This document shows positions 1 through 6,903 of a DNA stretch of 19,999 bases, one piece after another. The notes below the pieces were generated by a model. That model saw only the letters and a list, made by a program, of their open reading frames with translations, did not search any database and had not been told where the DNA came from. The stretch is from RACS-047 sp031553855 (GTDB taxonomy: Bacteria > Bacillota > Clostridia > Christensenellales > Pumilibacteraceae). The stretch covers positions 1 through 19,999 of the forward strand of contig JAVBKW010000038.1 in the NCBI GenBank assembly GCA_031553855.1, written 5' to 3'. A program made the translations under genes and the position numbers. Each line of letters begins with the position of its first letter. The first letter of the stretch is position 1.

Positions 1-127
1 CCGCAGGGCAGAGCCCTGCACCCGCGCGGCAACGCCGCGCATTCCGCAGCAGAGACTGCGGGGTTTTAAACCTTTTGCGGCGGGCGCATTTATGGAAATG
101 TAAGCAAGCTTCCATTTCCCCAATTGC
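1..127 (+). repeat. Multi-hairpin dispersed repeat, family 1, copy 1
   Basis: Non-coding GC-rich block made of successive hairpins: GCAGGGC/GCCCTGC near base 5, GCGCGGC/GCCGCGC near base 27, CCGCAG/CTGCGG near base 43, then the palindromic GGTTTTAAACC, then an arm pair GGAAATG/CATTTCC. The same series is present in reverse orientation at 15275-15398, with substitutions that mostly keep the pairing. It touches the window edge, so it may extend further left. No ORF fits it. Its function is unknown; a REP- or MITE-like intergenic repeat is the best description. Confidence 0.7.
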
Positions 128-150
128 TTCTTGATAAATAAGGTGCAAAA

Positions 151-190
151 TTAAGGAAATTCTAATCGTATTTATTCAGCGTTTCCTTAA
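151..190. repeat. AT-rich inverted repeat sharing a 17-bp motif with the recR-downstream region
   Basis: TTAAGGAAA (151-159) and TTTCCTTAA (182-190) form a 9-bp inverted repeat with a 22-nt loop. The loop side contains AAATTCTAATCGTATTT (157-173), which recurs exactly at 10968-10984. In both places CGTTTCCT follows shortly after. Between 191 and 294 I see nothing else definite. Confidence 0.5.
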
Positions 191-294
191 GCTAAAGGCA
201 ATCTAAAGCAAGGCTGTGAAGGGAAGTCAATTAATCAACTCCAGTCACAGTCTTATTAAAGGCGGCGCAAATTTGTCCGCCCCGCGTGACTTAT

Positions 295-323
295 TTGACT
301 TTTTTCAAAAAATGGGATAAACT
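295..323 (+). promoter_or_regulatory. Sigma-A-type promoter for the hydrolase-like gene
   Basis: TTGACT (295-300), 17-nt spacer, TAAACT (318-323). The expected transcription start is near base 330, only about 6 nt before the ATG at 336, and no Shine-Dalgarno sequence is visible. The mRNA would have a very short leader. Confidence 0.55.
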
Positions 324-335
324 TATTAAAGTAAA

Positions 336-1940
336 ATGATTATCACATATCAACAACTTTGGAAGGATTTCGACCCTAAGTCGATCGCGCTCAATACAAG
401 CGTCGTTACACAGGTAAATGCGGGGGAGTATTCCGTTAAAACGGTTTACTTCAACGGGCTTTCCTGCGACAACGGCGTTTGCAGGATTTTTGCAAAGCTT
501 ATTTCGCCGCAGGTGAAAACGGGTAAGGCAATCATCGTTATGGACGAGATCCAAAACGGCGTGGATAAATTCGATTTTTCCGGATTTATTAGCGAGGGTT
601 ACAGCGTGCTGATCGTGGACTACGCAGGTTTCAGCACGGAATACAGCCGCTTCACCATCTATCCTAAATGTTTTTCAACGGCAAACTACAATAATAACGT
701 GCTTTGTTTAGCCCAGCTGCCGCCCTCTCTTAAGGCTTCCTGCCGCTATATCTGGACGACCGTTATGCTTTGCGCCGTTTTCTATATGGAAGAAGCGGGG
801 TTTTGCGATATCGGCCTTTACGGGATAGGCGAGGGCGGAAGCCAGGTGATAAAAGCCTTGGCTCTTTTGCCGCAGGTTAAATGCGGCGCGGTTTTGTTTT
901 CTTCCAGCAGGGTCTCGCAAAAGGACGAAAAAGACTACGACGAGGATCTTGTCGCCTACGCCGCGGCTCTGGCGGACTGGAGTTATTCCCCGTTCTTAAA
1001 ATCGCCGCTGTTTATCCAGACCACGTCTAACGAACAAAACTCTTCGCTCGACAAAATGAGCAAAATTTTTTCATCCGCAGGCGATGCGGGCGCGCTTATC
1101 GCTATTTCGCCGCGCTCAGACCGCACGGTCTGCGAAAACCAAAAGGACAATATCAAACTGTTTTTTGAAACGGTTTTCGGCTCTAAAAAGCTTTTAAAGC
1201 CGCCTAAAATAACGCCTAAAAACAGCGATAACAGCCTCTACCTGCACATAAATGCAGATACTGCAGAGGAAATAGAGTCGGCGGAGCTGTTTGTCGCCCA
1301 CGCTCAAAAAATCGGCGCGTACAGAAACTGGCAGAATAAAAATCTCGAAAAAACAGGGGCGGGCGATTTTATTTCAAAAATCCAGGTTTATTCGGCTTTA
1401 GATCCTATTTTCGCGTTCTTTAACGTAAAATATAAGAACGGTTTTTGTATTTCCAGCGCGGTCGCCGTTGTTTTACCGGGTCAGATGAACATAGAAATCC
1501 AGCCTTTTGTTCCAAAACGCCTGATTTTCGACGTGGAAAGCGGCTCAAGCGAGTGGATATTAAAGGGCGAGGCGGAAAATAATAAGCTGTTTATTGAAAA
1601 AGGCCCGTTCGATATCGAGGGAATAACGGCAAAATCTAACCGCTTGGCGACGTTCGCGCTTTCCGATAAGCTTTTTTCGCCGCCTAAAATGTCGTCGCTG
1701 CAGCTTATCGTCTATTCGTCAGTCAATCAGCCGATTCAGTTTTCCTTAAAAACTTCCGTAGATAATCAAATTTTTTCCGTTTCAAAAACTCTCGATCCCG
1801 CCGACAGCTGGACTAAAATAACTCTATCGCCGCAGGATTTCCGCTCAAGCGATGGCTCAATGCAATCGTGGAATAATATCGTTACTTTAGAGCTTTGCGC
1901 GGAACATAAGTTTTTGATCAATACTATGCTTTGGATTTAA
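336..1940 (+). CDS. Alpha/beta-hydrolase-like protein with a glycine at the nucleophile position and a C-terminal jelly-roll-like domain
   Basis: 534 residues, no signal peptide, so probably cytoplasmic. Residues about 40-285 read as an alpha/beta-hydrolase core of the acetyl-xylan-esterase/peptidase type: a strand-turn 'VLIVDYAG' and, at residues 163-168, GIGEGG where active members have G-x-S-x-G-G. The codon at 828-830 is GGC (Gly165) where a catalytic Ser codon such as AGC is expected. No obvious catalytic His follows in the late core ('SPRSDRTV'). The last ~130 residues look like a beta-sandwich of the CBM11/galactose-binding type (W-x-K-I-T-L, then a terminal 'FLINTMLWI'). By inference it binds a carbohydrate or acylated ligand rather than hydrolysing it. 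lepB follows 68 nt downstream, so co-transcription is possible. The ATG at 336 has no clear ribosome binding site. Family assignment is by motif only. Confidence 0.6.
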   Translation: MIITYQQLWKDFDPKSIALNTSVVTQVNAGEYSVKTVYFNGLSCDNGVCRIFAKLISPQVKTGKAIIVMDEIQNGVDKFDFSGFISEGYSVLIVDYAGFSTEYSRFTIYPKCFSTANYNNNVLCLAQLPPSLKASCRYIWTTVMLCAVFYMEEAGFCDIGLYGIGEGGSQVIKALALLPQVKCGAVLFSSSRVSQKDEKDYDEDLVAYAAALADWSYSPFLKSPLFIQTTSNEQNSSLDKMSKIFSSAGDAGALIAISPRSDRTVCENQKDNIKLFFETVFGSKKLLKPPKITPKNSDNSLYLHINADTAEEIESAELFVAHAQKIGAYRNWQNKNLEKTGAGDFISKIQVYSALDPIFAFFNVKYKNGFCISSAVAVVLPGQMNIEIQPFVPKRLIFDVESGSSEWILKGEAENNKLFIEKGPFDIEGITAKSNRLATFALSDKLFSPPKMSSLQLIVYSSVNQPIQFSLKTSVDNQIFSVSKTLDPADSWTKITLSPQDFRSSDGSMQSWNNIVTLELCAEHKFLINTMLWI

Positions 1941-2008
1941 AAATTTTGAAAACGATTTTTAATCAGCGTTTCTTGCAAAACCTTCATCATTTTTTTAAAG
2001 GACATTCT

Positions 2009-2671
2009 ATGAGCGAAAAAAGCGTCAATTACGTCAAAAAGGATTTTAAGCTGCTGGGCGGGGAAGAAAAAGAAAACATTCTTTCTAATATTTTGATGTA
2101 CGCTCTTATTTTTGTAATGCTTAGCCTGCTTATTATCGTTGGTTTTTTTCAGCTTTGCGGCATCGTGGGCGACAGTATGCAAAATACCGTATTCGATAAT
2201 GATTCGGTTTTAGTCACAAAATACTCAACTAATTATAAAAATAAAGACGTTATAATCCTTGATATGAACGACGGCAATAACGAAAAACGCTTAATAAAAA
2301 GGATAGTGGCAACAGAGGGAGAAACATTTTCCTTTAATTTAGAAAACGGCTTTATTTATCTTTATAAAAAAAATTCTGACGGCGTAATGGAAAAAATTGA
2401 CGAGTCTGGCTATATTAAAGAGACTATGCTTAAAAAGGACGTTTTCCTCGGCGGTAATAGTCCGTACCTCTTCGACACTGAATACACCGTTGACCCGGGC
2501 TGTTATTTGTTTTTAGGAGACAACCGCAATAACTCTTTAGATTCGCGTTACTACGGCTTTGCTAAAAAAGAAAACATTATAGGGAAAGTCGTTTTTATTG
2601 CGTCTGAAGGCACTCTTGAGCATAAACTTTTAAACTTCCTTTTCAATCTTAATTCAACCGTTGAGCATTAA
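2009..2671 (+). CDS. lepB: Signal peptidase I (type I leader peptidase)
   Basis: Membrane serine protease that removes signal peptides from exported proteins. The product from ATG 2009 is 220 residues. One transmembrane helix (about residues 29-50) is followed by box B with catalytic Ser56 in GDSM, the general-base Lys97 in 'RLIKRIVA', and box E 'GDNRNNSLDSRYYG'. This is the Ser/Lys dyad of family S26. The start was chosen because AAAGGA lies 6 nt upstream of ATG 2009; an in-frame TTG at 1931 would add 26 residues with no ribosome binding site. There is a single membrane anchor and a short extracytoplasmic domain, as in Gram-positive SipS-like enzymes. It reads toward the origin region, and I see no clear terminator after it. 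Confidence 0.93.
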   Translation: MSEKSVNYVKKDFKLLGGEEKENILSNILMYALIFVMLSLLIIVGFFQLCGIVGDSMQNTVFDNDSVLVTKYSTNYKNKDVIILDMNDGNNEKRLIKRIVATEGETFSFNLENGFIYLYKKNSDGVMEKIDESGYIKETMLKKDVFLGGNSPYLFDTEYTVDPGCYLFLGDNRNNSLDSRYYGFAKKENIIGKVVFIASEGTLEHKLLNFLFNLNSTVEH

Positions 2672-2700
2672 AAACCTTTTTTTGGGGTATTTATATATAT

Positions 2701-2998
2701 TTATACACAATCTCTGTTACTAAAAGTTATACACATTGTGAATAACTTTGTGGATAACTTTTTATAAATTGTATAATTATAATAAAAAATTAATAATATT
2801 AGGGCTAAAATTATAAAAATATAGTCATATTGTGGATAACTGCGGATAAAGTTTAATAACTTATATATTTTATTCACATAACTAAAATCTGTTAAAACAC
2901 TATATATGGTGCTTATTTTATAAAAACTCTTCTATATGTATGTTATACACATTTCTACATTGACTAACTCTACTGCTACTATTAAATTATATATAATA
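2701..2998. other. oriC: Candidate chromosomal replication origin (oriC): DnaA-box cluster, DnaA-trio-like run and AT-rich unwinding tract
   Basis: Seven 9-mers match TTAT(C/A/T)CACA: on the + strand at 2701-2709, 2727-2735, 2870-2878 and 2943-2951; on the - strand at 2737-2745, 2749-2757 and 2831-2839. The last two of these are the perfect TTATCCACA. A weaker one (TTATCCGCA) is at 2841-2849. After the final box comes CTA-CTG-CTA-CTA-TTA (2970-2984), followed directly by an AT-only tract to 2998. That order, box then trio then AT-rich DNA, is the basal unwinding arrangement described for Bacillus subtilis. A second AT-rich block lies at 2760-2830. No gene fits 2672-3025. dnaA and dnaN are not in the window. 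Confidence 0.82.
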
Positions 2999-3025
2999 AC
3001 TACATAACAAACAAGGCGGTTTGAT

Positions 3026-3712
3026 TTGACGGATCTTATTCAGTATTTAAAAAATAACGGTTTTGACGAAAGCCTTATTGAAAAATTCAACAGGTATTAT
3101 AGATTGATTGAGGAGTATAACGAAAAATTTAACCTCACTTCTATTAAGGATAAAAAAGAGGCAGAATTTAAGCATTTTATTGATTCACTTGCAGCAGTTA
3201 AGCTGATAGAGGGCAATATTGCCGATATCGGGGCGGGGGCGGGCTTTCCTTCCGTGCCGCTGGCGATACTCAGGCAGGATTGCAGCTTTACTTTAATAGA
3301 CAGCTTAAATAAAAGAATAGAATTTTTAAATATAGTGATAAAGGAATTGGAGTTAAAAAACGTCAAAGCTGTCCATATAAGGGCGGAGGATTTAAAAAAA
3401 GAAGAAAAATATGACTTTATTGTAGCAAGAGCCGTCGCGCCGCTTAATATATTATGCGAGTATTGTTTGCCGTTTGTAAAAATAAACGGAAAATTTATTG
3501 CTTATAAGGCAGGCGGCGCCGCCGAAGAAACAAAAAAGGCGGCAAACGCGATAGGGATTTTAGGCGGAAAGGCGGACAAAATAATAGAATGCGGTTTTGA
3601 GTACAACGAAGAAAAGTTTGAAAGGAACCTTATAATAATCAAAAAAATAAAAGAGACGCCGCCAAAATATCCAAGAGGCGGAAATAAACCCAGATTAAAC
3701 CCTATAAACTAA
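3026..3712 (+). CDS. rsmG: 16S rRNA (guanine-N7)-methyltransferase RsmG (GidB)
   Basis: SAM-dependent enzyme that methylates N7 of G527 (E. coli numbering) in 16S rRNA. It has 228 residues, slightly shorter than B. subtilis RsmG. The N-terminal helix pair 'YNEKFNLTSI' is typical. The SAM-binding loop is 'IADIGAGAGFP' (about residues 65-75), 'ARAVAPL' sits near 134-140, and the C-terminus has the characteristic 'PPKYPR' followed by Pro/Arg. Translation starts at TTG 3026 with AAGGCGG 5-6 nt upstream; no ATG fits the conserved start. It begins about 30 bp right of the proposed unwinding tract, matching the common placement of gidB near origins. mnmE follows after 23 nt, probably as an operon. 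Confidence 0.95.
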   Translation: MTDLIQYLKNNGFDESLIEKFNRYYRLIEEYNEKFNLTSIKDKKEAEFKHFIDSLAAVKLIEGNIADIGAGAGFPSVPLAILRQDCSFTLIDSLNKRIEFLNIVIKELELKNVKAVHIRAEDLKKEEKYDFIVARAVAPLNILCEYCLPFVKINGKFIAYKAGGAAEETKKAANAIGILGGKADKIIECGFEYNEEKFERNLIIIKKIKETPPKYPRGGNKPRLNPIN

Positions 3713-3735
3713 TAAAAAGAGAGTCAGAAGTTAAA

Positions 3736-5115
3736 ATGATCAATAAAATAAAAAGCGACGATAAAAAAAAGAATGAGGAGAAGATAGCCTCCGTTGCCGC
3801 AGTGTCTACGCCGACCGGAGCGGGAGGGATAGCGGTCGTAAGGGTGTCGGGGCCGGACGCGCTGGAAATAGCGTTTAAAATTTTAAAAAAGGACAATAAA
3901 AAAAGTGAATTAAAAGTTGAGCCGAGAAGGTTTTATAATTTTACAGCCGAAACGGGAAGTATTAAAGACGAAGTGATGGTTGTGTATTTTAAAGCCCCGA
4001 AAAGCTATACCGGCGAGGACGTAGTCGAGATACAATGCCACGGAAACGGGATTATAGCCGATGAAATATTAAAGGCTCTTATATTAAACGGAGCAAGGGC
4101 GGCGGAAAACGGAGAATTTACGAAAAGGGCTTTTTTAAATCACAGAATAGACTTATCGCAGGCCGAATCGGTGATAGACCTGATAAACGCGCAGAGCGTG
4201 TCGGAAATAAACGCGGCTTACGATAATATGAGCGGCGGGCTGCATAAAAAGCTGACGCAGCTGCAAAATACGATAGCAGAGTCCGTCGCGGCGGCGCAGG
4301 CGGCGGTGGACTATCCTGAAGAGGATATTGAAGAGGAAAGTAAGGACAGCTTAGAAATAAAAATAAAAGGCATAAAAAAAGAGCTGCAAGAGTTAGTAGA
4401 AACCTACGGCGACGCGGTTATGATCAAAGAGGGAATAAAAATAGCTATCGCTGGAAAGCCGAACGTAGGTAAATCTATGCTATTAAACGCGCTCACTAAA
4501 ACAGACAGGGCGATAGTGACCGACATTCCCGGAACTACGAGGGACACAGTCGAGGAGCAGTATTCATATAAGGGGCTAAGGTTTATTATAACCGATACAG
4601 CAGGAATAAGGAGAACGGAGGATATAGTTGAAAAGAAGGGTATAGAGCGAACTTACAATGCTTTAAAAGGAGCGGATATAATTTTAGCGGTCGCAGAGGC
4701 GGGAGAAAATTTTGCCGAAGAAATACCCCTTTTTAAGCCCGTCATCTACGTCTATAATAAAACCGATTTAAAACCGGAAATAAAAAAATTTAAAAATGAA
4801 ACGGACGCATATATATACGTAAGCGCGAAAGAAAATTTCAATATAGAAGAGCTGAAAGAAAAAATATATTTAACGGTAAACGGAGCTAAAATAAACGCCT
4901 CCGGAACGCGTTTAAACAATGTCCGCCATTATAATGCCGCAGTAGAGGCTTTAAACGCCCTAAACAGGGCCGAAAGTAATTTACGCACATTCACCCTGGA
5001 TTGTATTATATCCGACCTGCACCACAGTTACAGAGCGTTAGGGCAGATAACCGGAGCCGTAAGCTCGGACAATATTATAAGCGAGATATTTAAAAGATTC
5101 TGCGTAGGAAAGTAA
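3736..5115 (+). CDS. mnmE: tRNA modification GTPase MnmE (TrmE)
   Basis: Potassium-dependent GTPase that, with MnmG, installs the carboxymethylaminomethyl-type group on wobble U34 of certain tRNAs. It has 459 residues. The formyl-THF-binding N-terminal domain begins at 'STPTGAGGIAVVRVSGP' (24-40). The G domain has G1 GKPNVGKS (240-247), switch 'PGTTRD' (265-270), G3 DTAG (287-290) and G4 NKTD (341-344). The C-terminus is FCVGK, carrying the functionally important Cys. Compared with typical MnmE, about 16 extra Lys/Asp/Glu-rich residues precede the conserved start; I found no in-frame internal start that removes them. mnmG is not adjacent. Codon use is strongly purine-rich (ATA, AGG, GGA), as in rsmG and unlike dnaX. 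Confidence 0.96.
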   Translation: MINKIKSDDKKKNEEKIASVAAVSTPTGAGGIAVVRVSGPDALEIAFKILKKDNKKSELKVEPRRFYNFTAETGSIKDEVMVVYFKAPKSYTGEDVVEIQCHGNGIIADEILKALILNGARAAENGEFTKRAFLNHRIDLSQAESVIDLINAQSVSEINAAYDNMSGGLHKKLTQLQNTIAESVAAAQAAVDYPEEDIEEESKDSLEIKIKGIKKELQELVETYGDAVMIKEGIKIAIAGKPNVGKSMLLNALTKTDRAIVTDIPGTTRDTVEEQYSYKGLRFIITDTAGIRRTEDIVEKKGIERTYNALKGADIILAVAEAGENFAEEIPLFKPVIYVYNKTDLKPEIKKFKNETDAYIYVSAKENFNIEELKEKIYLTVNGAKINASGTRLNNVRHYNAAVEALNALNRAESNLRTFTLDCIISDLHHSYRALGQITGAVSSDNIISEIFKRFCVGK

Positions 5116-5152
5116 AAAATAATCCGGATTTTAAAAAGGAAAATAAAAAATT

Positions 5153-5599
5153 TTGAAAGTTATAGACAAAAATAAAAAAGCGTATTTCGATTATTTTTTA
5201 GATGAAAAGTTTGAGGCGGGCATAGTGCTTCAGGGAAGCGAGGTAAAGTCCGTCAAGCTTGGTAATATAAATTTAAAGGACAGCTTTTGCCAGATAGAAA
5301 ACGGCGAGGCGTGGCTAAAAAATTGTCAGATATCCCCGTACGAAAAAGGCTCGTATTTCAACGACGACCCGCGCCGCAACAGAAAGCTTTTACTCTCGAG
5401 AAGGGAAATAGATAAAATAGCGGGAAAGGTAAAAAATAAAGGCTTTACCCTCATTCCTACTATGGTTTACTTTAAGGACAGGTACGTTAAGGTGGAAATC
5501 GCGCTCGCAAAGGGCAAGCAAACGCATGACAAAAGAGACTCTATCAAGGAAAAGGATCTGATGCGCGATGCGCAAAGAGAAATAAAAAACTACAAATAA
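5153..5599 (+). CDS. smpB: SsrA (tmRNA)-binding protein SmpB
   Basis: Partner of tmRNA in trans-translation: it carries tmRNA to stalled ribosomes and its tail fills the empty mRNA channel. It has 148 residues with the family landmarks 'NKKAYFDYFLDEKFEAGIVL', 'GSEVKS', 'LKDSF', 'ISPYEKG', 'DPRRNRKLLLSRREIDKI' and, near the end, 'AKGKQTHDKRDSIKEKD' with the conserved DKR. The start is TTG 5153, giving the usual N-terminus; AAAAGGA lies about 12 nt upstream, so spacing is long. The stop TAA (5597-5599) overlaps an ATG in the arrangement TAATG. The gene's last codons lie inside a recent tandem duplication (5573-5644). No tmRNA gene (ssrA) is visible in the window. Confidence 0.96.
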   Translation: MKVIDKNKKAYFDYFLDEKFEAGIVLQGSEVKSVKLGNINLKDSFCQIENGEAWLKNCQISPYEKGSYFNDDPRRNRKLLLSRREIDKIAGKVKNKGFTLIPTMVYFKDRYVKVEIALAKGKQTHDKRDSIKEKDLMRDAQREIKNYK

Positions 5600-5644
5600 T
5601 GATAATATAGTCAAAGAGAAATAAAAAACTACAAATAATGATAA
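5573..5644 (+). repeat. 33-bp perfect direct repeat (39-bp offset) spanning the smpB/methyltransferase junction
   Basis: Bases 5573-5605 and 5612-5644 are identical. Each copy contains the codons for the SmpB tail, the stop TAA and the overlapping ATG. The first copy ends smpB, and its ATG (5599) reads only three codons before TAG. The second copy supplies the ATG (5638) of the downstream gene. The 39-bp offset preserves the frame. A slippage-type duplication of a translationally coupled junction is the simplest explanation. Confidence 0.9.
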
Positions 5645-6744
5645 AAGAAGAAATAGAAAAATTTAATTACGGCGATATTGTAAGAATAACAGTAAACGCA
5701 CAGCAAAAATATACGGCGTCGCCCTCGAAGGTAAAAGGGGAGGAATGCTTTTTATTTGAAAATATCAGGGATAATAAGGCCTTCCATACAAACGTCCCTT
5801 TTTCTCTCTTAGGGCAGTTTCTAGAAACAGTCATGCAAAATAATTCAAACCTGACGGTTTTTACTATACAGAGGATTTATGAATTTAAAATAACGAAAAA
5901 AGGCGCGTTATTAAAAAATTCGACAATAAATAAGCTTGCGCCCGCCTTAGCGGACGAGGAAAATAAGTTTTCTCTCCCCTTGGATATCCCGGCGCTTACA
6001 GACCTGGGCATCGTTTCTAAGGACGGAAAGCTCATAAAGGCGATGAGCGATAAGTTTTCTCAAGTAGAAAATTTCACGCAGATAATAGACGGCGAAATTA
6101 AGGACAGGAAAAAAATAAAAATAATCGATTCCGGCTGCGGAAAGGCGTACCTTTCGTTTATCGTATACCATTATTTAAGATACGTCAAAAACATAGACGT
6201 TGAAATCACGGGAATAGATTTGAAAGCCGACGTTGTGCAAATGCTGAATGAAACCGCACAAAAATACGGCTACGAAAAAATGAATTTCATAGCGGAAAAT
6301 ATTTTTGACTCGGATTTTAAAGGCGCGGATATGCTCATTTCCCTGCACGCCTGCGATAAAGCCACGGATTATACTCTTTTTAACGCAGTCCGAAACGGCG
6401 TCGGCATTATATTAAGCGTACCCTGTTGCCAGCACGAGCTGAATGAAAAATTCGATTCCTCAACGTTTAAAGTTTTAAACCGCTACGGACTTATAAAGGA
6501 ACGCGTTTCCGCGCTTTTTACCGATGCGATAAGAGCCTCTCTGCTCACTTATTGCGGCTACAAAGTAAAAATCGCCGAATTTGTGCCGCTCGCCCACTCT
6601 CCTAAAAACGTGATGATAAAGGCCGTTAAAGCGAATTTGAGCGAAAGCGTAAGAAAAGACGCGCTAAGCGAGGCGCGTGCGCTTATGAAAGAGTTTAACG
6701 TAACGCAGGAGCTGCATACTCTGCTGTTTAAAAGCGGGGATTAA
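5638..6744 (+). CDS. Class I SAM-dependent methyltransferase, METTL25/PF13679-like
   Basis: 368 residues. Residues 1-155 form an N-terminal part I do not recognise. The methyltransferase core starts at motif I 'IIDSGCGKAYLS' (162-173), then an acidic motif II 'ITGIDLK' (190-196). The diagnostic 'SLHACDKATD' (235-244) and 'VPCCQHEL' (261-268) follow. This SLHACDxATD plus PCCQHEL pair marks the Methyltransf_32 family (PF13679), whose bacterial substrates I do not know; RNA is an inference from the neighbours (rsmG, mnmE, smpB). Translation probably depended on coupling with smpB: there is no strong ribosome binding site, and the start ATG lies in the second copy of a junction duplication. It is last in the operon, with a terminator about 95 nt downstream. 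Confidence 0.85.
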   Translation: MIKEEIEKFNYGDIVRITVNAQQKYTASPSKVKGEECFLFENIRDNKAFHTNVPFSLLGQFLETVMQNNSNLTVFTIQRIYEFKITKKGALLKNSTINKLAPALADEENKFSLPLDIPALTDLGIVSKDGKLIKAMSDKFSQVENFTQIIDGEIKDRKKIKIIDSGCGKAYLSFIVYHYLRYVKNIDVEITGIDLKADVVQMLNETAQKYGYEKMNFIAENIFDSDFKGADMLISLHACDKATDYTLFNAVRNGVGIILSVPCCQHELNEKFDSSTFKVLNRYGLIKERVSALFTDAIRASLLTYCGYKVKIAEFVPLAHSPKNVMIKAVKANLSESVRKDALSEARALMKEFNVTQELHTLLFKSGD

Positions 6745-6835
6745 AAAAAGAATTCGTCGCGCGCATTACCGGACGGTAGTCAAAAGAAGAATACAGCCGC
6801 AGCCGCCGGAGTTAATTTGCGTAAAAGCAAAAAAA

Positions 6836-6868
6836 CATCCGGCTAAATATTTTAGCCGGATGCCTTTT
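6836..6868. terminator. Bidirectional intrinsic terminator
   Basis: Perfect 12-bp stem CATCCGGCTAAA / TTTAGCCGGATG (6836-6847 with 6851-6862) with a 3-nt loop. On the + strand it is followed by CCTTTTAT, serving the methyltransferase operon. On the - strand it is followed by a run of seven T, serving the small gene at 6904-7104. The two transcription units converge on it. The stretch 6745-6835 otherwise shows only a minor TACCG/CGGTA hairpin. Confidence 0.88.
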
Positions 6869-6903
6869 ATCTTTAGAAAAGAATGTTTTGCTCTCTATTG
6901 CTA

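Noticed and set aside
1931..2008. Extended lepB start at TTG 1931
   Set aside because: No ribosome binding site there, it overlaps the previous gene's end, and the extra 26 residues do not resemble a signal peptidase N-terminus; ATG 2009 has AAAGGA at good spacing.
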